A stretch of DNA of 64,000 bases from Cognataquiflexum rubidum (GTDB taxonomy: Bacteria; Bacteroidota; Bacteroidia; Cytophagales; Cyclobacteriaceae), in assembly GCF_022538115.1 (NCBI RefSeq), contig NZ_JAKZAL010000024.1, forward strand, positions 1 to 64,000, given 5' to 3'. Below the pieces are notes generated by a model. That model did not search any database and was not told the origin of the DNA. It saw only the letters and a list, made by a program, of their open reading frames with translations. This document shows positions 17,142-27,288 of this stretch, piece after piece (position 1 is the stretch's first letter; each line of letters starts with the position of its first letter). A program made the position numbers and the translations under genes.

Positions 17142-19868
17142 ATGAAATCTCTCCAGATACAAATTCTGATTTTGTTTTTGATATATTCAAATCAAGCCAT
17201 AAGCCAAAACAAACCTTTGGAAATCAAAGATTATGCACGGTGGTCCAGAATCGTCACGGCCACTCCTGCTTCTGATGGTAAGTGGTTTGCTTATGCACTA
17301 AGACCCAACGGTGGAGACGATACACTCCACCTCAAATCCCTGACTGATGGCATTCTAAAACGCATTCCATTTGGATTGAATCCGAGTTTTTCAGAAAACA
17401 GTAATTTCTTTTCCTATTTTTCCAAACCCAATAAGGCAGAGACTGAAAAACTCAAAAAGGAAAAAAAACCTATTCTCCAAAAAGCATATTTGCAATCTCT
17501 CATTGGAGGTGATTCATTTGAGGTTGAATCTGCCCATTCTATGGATTTTTCATCCGATGAAAAATACTGGTTGGTTCACCGTCAAAAAGAAGAGGGAGAT
17601 AAAGAGTCCCATAAAGGTTCAGATTTAGTGGTTTACATTACTACGGAGGGAAAATCTTTTGTGATAGGGAATGTTTCCGAATTTGCATTGAATAAAAAGT
17701 CCTCCCACTTGGCGTACATAGTAGATGCTAAGGACAAAATAGGAAACGGTATTTATTTATTGAACTTAACCACCATGTCTACTAACGTCCTAGATTCTGA
17801 TCAAAAATCCTATCAGGGGCTGGTTTGGGATGATAAAGAAAGTAAAAAGAAGGAGTGGTCAAGCAAGGGCAATCGGTTTGCGGTTTTGAAAGGAGAAAAA
17901 ATTGACTCATTGGAGCAGCAGGTGAATGAGTTGCTTGTAGTTTCTGAAATTAATGCCAAGCCGGTAATTCAAACCCTGAATTCCGAAAATCCCGATTTCC
18001 CAAAACAATTTGTCATAAGCGAAAAATCCAATCTGCGTTTTTTGCAGGATGGTAGTTCAGTTTGGTTTGGGATCAAAGAGCAAGAAATCAAATTCAAGGC
18101 GGATAAAGACACCATTCCAAATGTGGATGTATGGCATTGGAAAGACAGCTATATCCAATCAGTGCAAATAGTACGTGCAAATAGGGACCGGAACGCAACA
18201 TTTTCCTCGATTTACCTTTTTGGGCAAAACAAATTTGTCAGGCTTTCAGATGATGATTTAAAAACAGTTTTGTCCTCAGGACACAATGTATTTAAAATAG
18301 GACTAGACGAAAAACCCTATATCAGTGATATCAATTGGGGAGTGTCGCCGGCAGATATGTATAGGGTAAATGTCAAAAATGGAGAGCGAATTTTGGTTGA
18401 AAAATTGGTAAATAGGCCATTGCAACAATCTCCGGACGGGAAATACTACCTGTACCAAAAAGATACCTCAATTATTGCTTACAATCTTGAAACCAACACC
18501 AAAATTAATGTATCATCAAAAGCCAATGTAAAATTCATGGATTTGGAACATCCTTATCCCCATGAAAAACCTCCTTATGGAGTTGCAGGTTGGACAAAAG
18601 ACGGGAAGAATGTCATATTGAACCACAAATTTGACCTTTGGATATTGGCCTTGGACGGAAGCAAAGCCGAAAATATTACCAAGATAGGTGACAAAGAGGA
18701 AATCAGGTTCAGACACTTTAAATTGGACAAAGAAGAAGAATGGATAGACACCAAAAAACCAATATTATTGGAAGCCTACGGGGAATGGACCAAGAAAAAT
18801 GGCTATTACGAACTTAAATTGGGCGGTAATCCGGCACCTCTTTTCTATGTAGATGCGATGATAGGTTCATTGCAAAAGCCGGAAAAGGCTGAAAAATTGT
18901 TTTTCACCAAACAAACCTTCGAAGAGTTTCCTGACTTTTTTACATCAGATTCAAAATTTGGAAGTATCCAAAAAATCACTGACGCAAATCCCCAACAAGA
19001 AGAGTATGCTTGGGGTCGTAGAAAATTGGTTGATTTCACCAATAGTAAAGGGCAGCGTTTGCAGGGGACGCTGACATTGCCTGCGGGTTATATCGAAGGG
19101 AAACAGTATCCTACCATTATGTATTTTTATGAAAAAATGTCTGACCGTCATCATGCTTATTCCATGCCTGTATATGACGATAGACCTCATTTTTCTACTT
19201 ATGCAAGCAATGGTTATATGGTTTTCATGCCTGATATTATATTTGAGGAGGGTAAACCCGGAACAAGTTCCTTGGATGCAGTAACTTCAGCAGCAAAAAA
19301 ATTAATTGAATTGGGTTTTGCTGACAAAAACAATATAGGTCTTCAGGGACATAGCTGGGGTGGTTACCAGACTTCTTTTATTCTTACCCAAACTGACATG
19401 TTCAAGTGTATCGTCACGGGTGCTCCACCGACCAATCTTGAAAGCTTCTATAATAACATCTATGGAAGTTCGGGGACGGTTCATCATGGGATTATGGAAA
19501 TAGGTCAGGTAAGAATGGGTCGGGGAGTTACGCCTTGGACACATAGGGAAGATTATAACCGGGAAAATCCTATGCGCCATGTTCCCAATATCAAAACTCC
19601 TTTTTTGATCCTGCATGGCACAAAAGATGGAGCTGTGGATTGGGGACAAGGCTTGGAACTTTATAATGCAGCAAGAAGAATGGGGAAAGAGGTGATATTT
19701 CTTTCATATCCCAATGAAGGTCACCATCTTTCTAATGAAGCCAATCAAAAGGACTTTCAGGTGAGAATGAAAGCTTATTTTGATCATTATCTGATGAATT
19801 TGCCTGCACCGGAATGGATGGAAAATGGTGTTCCCCATTTAGATAAACTTTACGACAAGGTAAAATAA
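17142..19868 (+). CDS. S9-family (prolyl oligopeptidase-like) secreted peptidase
   Basis: 908 aa from the ATG at 17142, chosen because a signal peptide (MKSLQIQILILFLIYS, cleavage near AISQ) then lies at the N-terminus; the longer frame needs a TTG at 17103. A predicted beta-propeller of about 600 residues precedes an alpha/beta-hydrolase domain. The catalytic triad is readable as S738 (GHSWGG), D829 (HGTKDG) and H861 (NEGHHL). The family cleaves short peptides; export suggests periplasmic peptide scavenging. The next gene starts about 95 bp downstream on the same strand and is probably co-transcribed. Confidence 0.93.
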   Translation: MKSLQIQILILFLIYSNQAISQNKPLEIKDYARWSRIVTATPASDGKWFAYALRPNGGDDTLHLKSLTDGILKRIPFGLNPSFSENSNFFSYFSKPNKAETEKLKKEKKPILQKAYLQSLIGGDSFEVESAHSMDFSSDEKYWLVHRQKEEGDKESHKGSDLVVYITTEGKSFVIGNVSEFALNKKSSHLAYIVDAKDKIGNGIYLLNLTTMSTNVLDSDQKSYQGLVWDDKESKKKEWSSKGNRFAVLKGEKIDSLEQQVNELLVVSEINAKPVIQTLNSENPDFPKQFVISEKSNLRFLQDGSSVWFGIKEQEIKFKADKDTIPNVDVWHWKDSYIQSVQIVRANRDRNATFSSIYLFGQNKFVRLSDDDLKTVLSSGHNVFKIGLDEKPYISDINWGVSPADMYRVNVKNGERILVEKLVNRPLQQSPDGKYYLYQKDTSIIAYNLETNTKINVSSKANVKFMDLEHPYPHEKPPYGVAGWTKDGKNVILNHKFDLWILALDGSKAENITKIGDKEEIRFRHFKLDKEEEWIDTKKPILLEAYGEWTKKNGYYELKLGGNPAPLFYVDAMIGSLQKPEKAEKLFFTKQTFEEFPDFFTSDSKFGSIQKITDANPQQEEYAWGRRKLVDFTNSKGQRLQGTLTLPAGYIEGKQYPTIMYFYEKMSDRHHAYSMPVYDDRPHFSTYASNGYMVFMPDIIFEEGKPGTSSLDAVTSAAKKLIELGFADKNNIGLQGHSWGGYQTSFILTQTDMFKCIVTGAPPTNLESFYNNIYGSSGTVHHGIMEIGQVRMGRGVTPWTHREDYNRENPMRHVPNIKTPFLILHGTKDGAVDWGQGLELYNAARRMGKEVIFLSYPNEGHHLSNEANQKDFQVRMKAYFDHYLMNLPAPEWMENGVPHLDKLYDKVK

Positions 19869-19963
19869 CAAGGAACAAATTGAGACTTCCTCATGAATAT
19901 TTATGCTTAAATTCTGTCATCTTTATTCAATCTTATATTTCCAATGACAACCATTATATCAAT

Positions 19964-22900
19964 ATGAAAAGAATATTACATTTTGCTTTATCAGTATTTA
20001 TCCTACTCGGAATAGGATTTGGACATCAAGTCCACGCACAGCAGTATGATGAAAAAATCTACGAAGCCATCCAATGGCGAAACATCGGCCCTCATCGTGG
20101 GGGACGATCAGCTGCAGTGGCAGGAGTAGCTTCCGAGAGGAATACATTTTACTTTGGCGCTACAGGTGGTGGGGTATGGAAAACCACCGACGGAGGAAAA
20201 ACCTGGGGAAATATTTCCGACGGGTATTTCGGTGGTTCTATTGGGGCAGTTGCTGTGGCAGATTCTGATCCCAATATAATCTATGTCGGTGGTGGAGAAA
20301 AGACCGTCAGGGGCAATGTTTCTTATGGCTATGGCTTTTGGAAAAGTGCCGATGCCGGAAAGACTTGGACAAGTCTAGGAATGGAAGAATCCCGCTTTGT
20401 ATCTCGCATCAGAATCCATCCCACCAATCCGGATGTTGTCCTTGCTGCAGTGATGGGTGACATATTCAAACCAACAGAGATAAGAGGTGTGTACAAATCC
20501 ATTGATGGAGGAAAAACCTGGAACAGAAAACTTTTTGTAAATCCCACGTCAGGAGCAGTGGATTTGGTATTGGATCCAAAAAATCCGGATGTCATGTTTG
20601 CAACGACTTGGGAACTGAAAAGAACGCCTTATAGTCTTGAAAGTGGCGGACCCGGATCCAAAATGTTCAAGAGTGTAGATGGAGGTGAGAATTGGACCGA
20701 AATTTCTACCAACAAAGGATTGCCTGAAGGTACTTTGGGAATCATCGGAGTCACCATTTCACCGGTCAACCCAAACCGTATCTGGGCCATGGTCGAAAAC
20801 CTAAATGGTGGATTGTTCAGGTCAGATGACGGAGGGACGACTTGGGAGAAGACCAATGAAGATAGAAACCTCAGACAAAGAGCCTGGTACTACACCAGAC
20901 TTTATGCCGATACGCAAAGCGACAGCACGGTGTATGTCCTGAATGTCGATTACCATAAATCTACTGACGGAGGCAAGACATTCAAAAATTATGATGCCCC
21001 TCACGGGGACCATCATGACCTGTGGATTGATCCAAAAGATAACCAAAGGATGATCATCGCTGATGACGGCGGAGCGCAGGTTTCTTTCGATGGAGGAGCT
21101 TCTTGGACAACTTATATGAATCAACCGACTTCCCAATTTTACAGGGTAACCACGGACAATCATTTTCCTTACAGAATCTATGGGGCACAGCAGGATAATT
21201 CCACGCTACGTATCAGCCACCGAAATGATGGAAGAGGGATTACCGAAGATGACTGGGAGCCTACAGCCGGTGGAGAAAGTGGATGGATAGCACCTGATCC
21301 AAATGACAGCGACATTGTGTATGGCGGGTCGTATGGTGGGTATTTGACTAGGGAAAACCATAGGACAAAAACCTCCAGAACGGTCAATGTGTACCCAAAC
21401 AATCCCATGGGGCATGGAGCAGAAGATATGAAGTATCGTTTTCAATGGAATTTCCCCATTTTCTTTTCCCTTCATGACCCGAAAGTCCTTTACACGACTT
21501 CCAATCAATTTCACAGGTCAACAGATGGAGGACAATCTTGGGAGACTTTCAGCCCGGATTTGACAAGGAATGCAAAAGAGAAATTGGGACCTTCCGGTGG
21601 TCCGATCACCAAGGACAATACCTCTGTGGAATACTACAGTACCATTTTTACTGCGTCTGAATCTCCTTTGAAAAAAGGGGTGCTTTGGGCAGGTTCAGAT
21701 GATGGATTGGTCCATGTGTCCAAGGACAACGGTAAAACCTGGGAAAATGTAACTCCAAAAGGCCTTCCTGAATGGATCCAAATCAACAGCACAGAGGGCC
21801 ATCCTTTTGAGGAAGGCGGATTATACTTTGCTGCAACAGGCTATAAAAACGGTGATTTTACACCGTATCTATACAAGACCTCTGATTACGGTAAAACCTG
21901 GGCCAAAATCACCAATGGTATTGACGGACAGCATTTTACAAGGGTGATTAGGGCTGATCCGTCCAAAAAAGGGATTCTGTATGCCGGTACAGAGACAGGA
22001 ATGTATATCTCTTTCAATGACGGTGCGGATTGGAAACCGTTTCAGCTCAATCTTCCAATTGTTCCTATCACAGACTTGACCATCAAGGACAACAATTTGA
22101 TCGCTGCAACCCAAGGCAGGAGTTTTTGGATCGTGGATGACCTGACTGTCCTGCATCAAATGTCTGATCAAATTGGAGCAAAACCATTTCACCTTTTCAA
22201 ACCGCAGGATTCTTACAGGATGGACGGTGTAAAAAGGGAGTCAAAAACTGCAGGCACCAATAGGGCCGGCGGAGTCTTGGTTTATTATCACCTGAAAGAC
22301 GAACCCAAAGAGGAAGTTCGGGTGGAGTTTTATGACAACAAGAGAAATCTTCTCAGAGAATTTTCTTCCAAAGGAATCGAAAAAGATACTTTGAAGTATA
22401 AAACCGGTTCGAATGAAATCAATTGGAATCTTCGCATTCCGGATGCCAAAAGTTTTGAAGGGATGATCATGTGGTCCGGCCCGCTACGTGGCCCAAAGAT
22501 TGTTCCTGGAGACTACATTGTCAGATTGATAGTGGATGGCAAGGCTGAGGAACAGACTTTCAAGGTTTTGGCGGACCCAAGGTATGAATCCACGCAAGAA
22601 GACCTTTTGGCGCAATACGATTTTCTCTTGAATGTCAGGGATAAGCTGACCGAAACCCATGAAACAATCATCATCATCAGGAAATACAGAGAGGAGTTAA
22701 ATGCATTGGTTGAAAAAGATCCCAAAATGAAAAGAAGGATTGATCCTATCATTAAGAGTATTAGTGATATAGAAAAAGAATTGTACCAAACCCAAAACCA
22801 AAGCGGACAAGATCCATTGAACTTCCCGATCAGGTTGAACAATAAGTTGGCACATTTGAATTCTGTGGTCGGAACGGGAGATTACCGACCGACCGATGGC

Positions 22901-23032
22901 GCCGAAGAGGTACGAACAGAAATTACCAACCTGATCAATATCCAATTGACAAAATTCAGGGAAATTGAAAAAACCCAGATTTCCAAAGTTTTGAATATCG
23001 AGGAATTGAAAGCGGAGATAGAGAAGAAGTAG
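19964..23032 (+). CDS. Secreted BNR/sortilin-like beta-propeller protein
   Basis: 1022 aa from the ATG at 19964, which places a signal peptide (MKRILHFALSVFILLG, cleavage after VHAQ) at the start. The body contains many Asp-box (BNR) motifs of the kind S-x-D-G-G-x-T-W (for example TTDGGKTW, SIDGGKTW, SVDGGENW, STDGGQSW), so a multi-bladed propeller of the VPS10/sortilin-like glycosyl-hydrolase class. A C-terminal segment of about 300 residues is helical and charged. Such proteins are common in Bacteroidota and often annotated as glycosyl hydrolases without biochemical proof. Followed by a terminator. Confidence 0.9.
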   Translation: MKRILHFALSVFILLGIGFGHQVHAQQYDEKIYEAIQWRNIGPHRGGRSAAVAGVASERNTFYFGATGGGVWKTTDGGKTWGNISDGYFGGSIGAVAVADSDPNIIYVGGGEKTVRGNVSYGYGFWKSADAGKTWTSLGMEESRFVSRIRIHPTNPDVVLAAVMGDIFKPTEIRGVYKSIDGGKTWNRKLFVNPTSGAVDLVLDPKNPDVMFATTWELKRTPYSLESGGPGSKMFKSVDGGENWTEISTNKGLPEGTLGIIGVTISPVNPNRIWAMVENLNGGLFRSDDGGTTWEKTNEDRNLRQRAWYYTRLYADTQSDSTVYVLNVDYHKSTDGGKTFKNYDAPHGDHHDLWIDPKDNQRMIIADDGGAQVSFDGGASWTTYMNQPTSQFYRVTTDNHFPYRIYGAQQDNSTLRISHRNDGRGITEDDWEPTAGGESGWIAPDPNDSDIVYGGSYGGYLTRENHRTKTSRTVNVYPNNPMGHGAEDMKYRFQWNFPIFFSLHDPKVLYTTSNQFHRSTDGGQSWETFSPDLTRNAKEKLGPSGGPITKDNTSVEYYSTIFTASESPLKKGVLWAGSDDGLVHVSKDNGKTWENVTPKGLPEWIQINSTEGHPFEEGGLYFAATGYKNGDFTPYLYKTSDYGKTWAKITNGIDGQHFTRVIRADPSKKGILYAGTETGMYISFNDGADWKPFQLNLPIVPITDLTIKDNNLIAATQGRSFWIVDDLTVLHQMSDQIGAKPFHLFKPQDSYRMDGVKRESKTAGTNRAGGVLVYYHLKDEPKEEVRVEFYDNKRNLLREFSSKGIEKDTLKYKTGSNEINWNLRIPDAKSFEGMIMWSGPLRGPKIVPGDYIVRLIVDGKAEEQTFKVLADPRYESTQEDLLAQYDFLLNVRDKLTETHETIIIIRKYREELNALVEKDPKMKRRIDPIIKSISDIEKELYQTQNQSGQDPLNFPIRLNNKLAHLNSVVGTGDYRPTDGAEEVRTEITNLINIQLTKFREIEKTQISKVLNIEELKAEIEKK

Positions 23033-23095
23033 TTGCTGTTTTCAGGATAGTTCCCAGTCGATAGTCAATTGACCAAAGCAGTACGTAAAAAAGAA

Positions 23096-23132
23096 AAACC
23101 TCAGTCTAGATCGGACTGGGGTTATTTTTTTT
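23096..23132 (+). terminator. Terminator after the BNR-repeat gene
   Basis: AACCTCAGTC pairs, with one bulge, with GACTGGGGTT and is followed by a run of eight T residues. Confidence 0.85.
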
Positions 23133-23259
23133 CATAGACACCTAGAATTTTATCACGTCTAAGATCATTGGTAATAATCCAGATAGTATGCCTGTCAAAA
23201 AGCGCTGAATGTTTGAAAAGTCACTCCAAAAATTGGAGTGGCAAAAAATAGATGAAAAG

Positions 23260-24393
23260 CTAATCCGGACAAGTTCCCCAAACAGGTTTTGGCAAGGTCC
23301 AAGCTGAATTGGTAAAATCAATCGGAATAGTCGGGATTTTTGCCACACACCATTTTGACAGGTCCTGGTTAAAATCTGTATTCTTACTAAACATTCCATC
23401 CATTTTAGTAACATTACTGACATCCCATTCTCCAATAGCTTGGTTAAAAAAAGCCTCATAGAACCCATCGGCACCCAATCCCCCTGCAAACATGTCCTGC
23501 ATGTTGGTTACCTTACTGACATTCCAAGCTCCTATAGGTTGGTTGAAAGCTGAACCATAAAACATATTCGACATATCAGAAACCTTACTGACATCCCAAT
23601 TTCCTATGGGTTGGTTGAAATATGAAAATTCAAATAAGTTACTCATATCGGTTACCAAGGAGGTACATAATTTGGTCATGTCCGCTTTTTCTACAAATCT
23701 TTGTCTTAAAAACTCATTGTTTACCGCCTCAAATTCATCACCATTAAGGATTCCTTTTTGACCTGCGATGACATTTTCACATTTGCAGGTAATGCCATTT
23801 TCTGCTAAATAAAACCTCGGCTCTCCCTGTGGCTTGGGCACGAAAGTGACTATTAAAGTTTTTGGGGCATCGATAAGGGCTATTATTGGGATTTCATTAG
23901 AAATTAAATATTCCCAATACCCACCATTGGTTTCAGCGCCATATTCTCCCCAACTTTCAAATACCCATCCTTCTTTGGGGATTGGGGTCAGTTCAACCGT
24001 TGTTCCATGTGGGTACTCCCTTCCTGAAGGGTTTTCCACAACCTTTTCGGATACAATGCCCTCTCCAATAATGGTGTAATCCAAGCCATAATTCTTTTTG
24101 ACAAAGACAGCAATCACCCTTTTGTCTGAATCCATTTTCAGTTCGAGAGGACTGGAAGCCCCACTTACGTCTCCTTCCCATTTTTGAAACACCCAATTTT
24201 CATTGGGTTCGGGGGTTAGGGTCACAGAAATTCCTTTGGGATAGAGGCTGTGCCAAGGAGTAAAATTGATCTTACCGGCTTCTTCGGGAGTTGAAGACAT
24301 GGAAAGTTTGAATCCTTCCAGTGGTAGAGGTTCTTCTTCACAAGAGAAAAGTACCGTGAATAAAAGGATCAGAATTAATTTGGTGCTTCTCAT
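23260..24393 (-). CDS. DUF285 (BspA-like) lipoprotein, paralogue 1
   Basis: 377 aa. A lipoprotein signal peptide with lipobox LFSC puts the lipidated Cys at about residue 18. Residues 20-195 hold two segments of the InlB-B/bacterial-repeat kind (ENWVFQKWEGD, EGWVFESWG), typical of surface proteins. From about residue 245 come DUF285 repeats of the form FNQPIGNWDVSKVSDMSNMF, the BspA leucine-rich-type unit. The conserved end is PKPVWGTCPD. The role is probably surface exposure or adhesion; no enzymatic residues are seen. A second paralogue lies directly upstream on the same strand and a third at 28666. Confidence 0.88.
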   Translation of the reverse strand: MRSTKLILILLFTVLFSCEEEPLPLEGFKLSMSSTPEEAGKINFTPWHSLYPKGISVTLTPEPNENWVFQKWEGDVSGASSPLELKMDSDKRVIAVFVKKNYGLDYTIIGEGIVSEKVVENPSGREYPHGTTVELTPIPKEGWVFESWGEYGAETNGGYWEYLISNEIPIIALIDAPKTLIVTFVPKPQGEPRFYLAENGITCKCENVIAGQKGILNGDEFEAVNNEFLRQRFVEKADMTKLCTSLVTDMSNLFEFSYFNQPIGNWDVSKVSDMSNMFYGSAFNQPIGAWNVSKVTNMQDMFAGGLGADGFYEAFFNQAIGEWDVSNVTKMDGMFSKNTDFNQDLSKWCVAKIPTIPIDFTNSAWTLPKPVWGTCPD

Positions 24394-24462
24394 AATTGAT
24401 GAAAATTTAGGGTTGGAAAAACTTTCAATTAACTGTGACTCCAGACAATCATGTTTAATTAT

Positions 24463-25530
24463 TTAATCCGGACATGTCCCCCAGGCAGGTTTTGGCAAAT
24501 ACCATTGAGTTGAAGCAAAGTCCTTTGGAATAGTTGGGATTTTTGAAACACACCATTTTGACAAGTCCTGGTTAAACTCAAAATTATCCTTGAACATAAA
24601 GTCCATATTGGTCACATTACTAACATCCCAATCCCCAATGGATTGGTTGAAAAAAATGACATTTTCTGCTGGGCCATCCCCGCCCACTGGGCCATCCCCG
24701 CCCCCATCGTCCTGATAGGCAGCAAACATCCCCTCCATGTTGGTAACATTGCTGACATCCCAATTCTGTATCGCCTGATCAATACTTACTCCCATAAACA
24801 AATAGCTCATATCCGTGACCAAAGAAGTACATAATTTGGTCAGGTCAACTTTCTCTCTGATTCTAACCCTTAGGTATTCGAGATTTACAGCTTCGTATTC
24901 CACACCGTTAATAACTCCCTTATTTCCTGCAATGACATTTTCGCACTTACAGGTGATTCCATTTTCAGCAAGGTAAAATTTCGGCTCTCCTTGTGGCTTA
25001 GGAACAAATCTTGCCGTCAACTCTATCGGTTCGTTTACAGTGATCCTTTTCGGTATTTCATTTCCTGTGAATCCCCCTCCTGCTCCCCAATTTTCAAAAA
25101 CCCAACCTTCCTTTGGAACAGGGGTTAGTTCTACGATGGTCCCAGGAAAATACTCTCTTCCGGAAGGGTTTTCAACAATTGTCTCCGTAACAGTTCCTTC
25201 TCCTATGATTTCTAAATCCAGGGTATAAACTTTTTTCACAAATACCCCTATGATGTTTTTGTTAGAATTCATCTCAAAAAAGTAAGGATTGGAGGTACCA
25301 GCTGCATCTCCTTGCCATTGCTGGAACACCCATCCTTCACTGGCTACCGGAATTACCGCAACCCTTTGACCTTCAGTGAAGGCATCAAGCCATCCCGGAG
25401 ATAAATAAACTTCACCGCCTTCTGCCGGAGTTGCTGTTTTAGTTATTGTATATGTCTTGACAGGAGTCTCTTCCTCACAGGAGGAGAATACTGTGAACAA
25501 GAGGATTGGAATTAATTTGGCGCTTCTCAT
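24463..25530 (-). CDS. DUF285 (BspA-like) lipoprotein, paralogue 2
   Basis: 355 aa from the ATG at 25530, which aligns MRSAKLIPIL with MRSTKLILIL of paralogue 1; longer frames add an unlikely extension before the signal peptide. Lipobox FSSC. The domain order is the same as in paralogue 1: two bacterial-repeat modules, a conserved CKCENVIAG segment, DUF285 repeats (IQNWDVSNVTNMEGMF) and the WGTCPD end. A low-complexity insert of Gly, Pro and Asp interrupts the repeat region near residue 290. The sequence just upstream resembles that upstream of paralogue 1 and contains the 3' scrap of another copy. Confidence 0.87.
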   Translation of the reverse strand: MRSAKLIPILLFTVFSSCEEETPVKTYTITKTATPAEGGEVYLSPGWLDAFTEGQRVAVIPVASEGWVFQQWQGDAAGTSNPYFFEMNSNKNIIGVFVKKVYTLDLEIIGEGTVTETIVENPSGREYFPGTIVELTPVPKEGWVFENWGAGGGFTGNEIPKRITVNEPIELTARFVPKPQGEPKFYLAENGITCKCENVIAGNKGVINGVEYEAVNLEYLRVRIREKVDLTKLCTSLVTDMSYLFMGVSIDQAIQNWDVSNVTNMEGMFAAYQDDGGGDGPVGGDGPAENVIFFNQSIGDWDVSNVTNMDFMFKDNFEFNQDLSKWCVSKIPTIPKDFASTQWYLPKPAWGTCPD

Positions 25531-25560
25531 CATTGATAAAAATTTAAGGTTTGAAAACTT

Positions 25561-25622
25561 CAATTTGACTCCAGACAATCATTTCTAATTATCTTTTCCG
25601 GACAGGTGCCCCAGATAGCTTT
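25561..25622 (-). pseudogene. 3' remnant of a fourth DUF285 paralogue
   Basis: On the minus strand this encodes KAIWGTCPE, matching the invariant C-terminus WGTCPD of the three intact paralogues. It is followed by a segment (TGATTGTCTGGAGTCA) also found just after the corresponding position between paralogues 1 and 2. Nothing further upstream aligns, so the rest of the gene has been deleted. Confidence 0.65.
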
Positions 25623-25697
25623 GAATAAAATGACCACCGCTTAAAGGCAGATTTCTTGGGAGGCGAAATGTAAGAGTAAATTTAACTAAGCTAAGGT

Positions 25698-25803
25698 TCG
25701 ATAAAGAGGCAGTTGCAGTTTTTAGAGAGGAGGCTGATGATTCTTATCTGCGACTAAATTATTTTGTCGCATGATAGATTTTATTTGTCGCAGTTACTTT
25801 TCA
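25698..25803 (+). repeat. 106-bp inverted repeat, left copy
   Basis: Its reverse complement aligns without gaps to 28350-28455, about 72 percent identical by my hand count. Two blocks are exact: TACTGCGACAAA-like and GAATCATCAG. The pair brackets the LytS/LytTR genes. Frame-by-frame both copies give related peptides (DSYLRLNYFV here, DSHPRLGYFV there) interrupted by stops, so they may be decayed pieces of a coding sequence. The rest of 25626-26121 shows no gene. Confidence 0.6.
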
Positions 25804-26121
25804 ACGAACGATTTAAAAGTATTTTTTATAAGTTTTTTATTGGATATTTCGGTATTAATTTCGCTACAACTGTAGGCAATGTTGTGCCACTGATTTCGGT
25901 GGTATAGTGCCCGGATTCGAGACCTTTTTCCCTGATCATCAACAATTGGAATGAGATGATCGGACAATGGACAATCATAGATGCAATTCTTGAGAGGATA
26001 TTGAAACCATACCATGTAGGTTTATCCTGAAATTCACTCAGAAAAAAGATCGATCAATTACAAAAACTTAGTATTTTTATATCTACAGTAAGTGTCACGG
26101 TATCAACCTAATATCATTTTT

Positions 26122-27288
26122 ATGAATATCCAGGAATTTATTTTTTCCGAAAAACGAAATGACCGCATCAAGCAACACCTGTTGTTTTGGGGGATTTGGT
26201 ACCCATATATCACTTTGACCCATGCCGCATCTCCATTTGGATATCCCGAAATGGCTTACTTTAGAAACCCAGTCTATACATTTACCGAAAGTTTCTTTGT
26301 TGTATTGGCGCAAGTTCCATTGACCTACGGGATGCTTTATTTTGTTTTGCCTAAATTTATCTTGAGAAAGAAATACTTGCAGGGTCTCTTCGTTATCATC
26401 GCTTTTTGGTTTGCAGGAGGCATTTTTAACCTATATCTGATGGGTCAGGTATTTCCTCCACTTCTGGCTTACCTTTTGCCTACTGAGTATTTACCCCTAG
26501 CCCCACGTAGCGAAGGTGTGTCCTTCTTTATGGCAGTGATTGCGACAAACAAAGGTGCATTTACCATTGCATGCAGTGCGCTGATGCTAAAATTCGGTAA
26601 ACACTGGTATCACAAAGAACATAGGAATCTTCAATTGCAAAAGGAAAATGCAGAATCACAGTTGAGGCTGCTGACAGCGCAGGTGCATCCCCACTTTTTA
26701 TTTAATACGCTCAATAATATTTACTCTCAAACTCAGATAGAATCCCCAAAGGGTTCTAAAATGATTATGGGCCTTTCAGATATTCTCAGGTACATTTTAT
26801 ACGAAGGTCAAAAACCGATGGTGAGGTTAAAGCAGGAATTACAATTAATCATAGAGTATGTCAATCTTGAAAAAATACGTTACGGCAATAAACTGGAGGT
26901 AAATGTTTTGATCCCTGATACACCAAAGGATTTGTATATCGCTCCATTGCTGTTACTACCATTTGTCGAAAACTGTTTTAAGCACGGTACAAGTAACGTG
27001 TTGGAAAATCCCTGGATCAACCTGACCATTGAATTGAAAGACACAACACTTGTGATGAAACTAATGAACGGAAAAGTGCCGATGAAAGGAAAAGAACAAA
27101 AGCGTTCTGGCATCGGAATCAATAATGTGCGTAAGCGTCTTGACCTTTTGTATAAAGACAGATATGATTTGCAGATAAGAGAGGAAGAAGAAGTCTTTGT
27201 TGTTGACCTGCGGGTTGAACTCATTAGAATTACAAAAAAGAAGCAGATTGAAGAAATGAACGAACCACAAAACCCTGTTTATGCCTAA
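26122..27288 (+). CDS. LytS/YehU-type sensor histidine kinase
   Basis: 388 aa from the ATG at 26122 (MNIQEFIF); a GTG 30 bp upstream is possible. Four hydrophobic segments occupy about residues 20-165. A coiled linker (NLQLQKENAESQLRLL) then leads into the His_kinase domain PF06580 with its phospho-acceptor motif QVHPHFLFNTLNNIY and a HATPase end (PFVENCFKHG, SGIGINNVRKRL). It pairs with the overlapping LytTR regulator. Kinases of this kind sense envelope or cell-density signals; the stimulus here is not evident. Its neighbours, the DUF285 lipoproteins, are plausible targets. Confidence 0.93.
   Translation: MNIQEFIFSEKRNDRIKQHLLFWGIWYPYITLTHAASPFGYPEMAYFRNPVYTFTESFFVVLAQVPLTYGMLYFVLPKFILRKKYLQGLFVIIAFWFAGGIFNLYLMGQVFPPLLAYLLPTEYLPLAPRSEGVSFFMAVIATNKGAFTIACSALMLKFGKHWYHKEHRNLQLQKENAESQLRLLTAQVHPHFLFNTLNNIYSQTQIESPKGSKMIMGLSDILRYILYEGQKPMVRLKQELQLIIEYVNLEKIRYGNKLEVNVLIPDTPKDLYIAPLLLLPFVENCFKHGTSNVLENPWINLTIELKDTTLVMKLMNGKVPMKGKEQKRSGIGINNVRKRLDLLYKDRYDLQIREEEEVFVVDLRVELIRITKKKQIEEMNEPQNPVYA

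Noticed and set aside
25794-26015. 73-codon frame on the minus strand upstream of the LytS gene
   Set aside because: Cys/His/Tyr-rich composition with no recognisable pattern; it overlaps the inverted repeat and probable promoter of the kinase.
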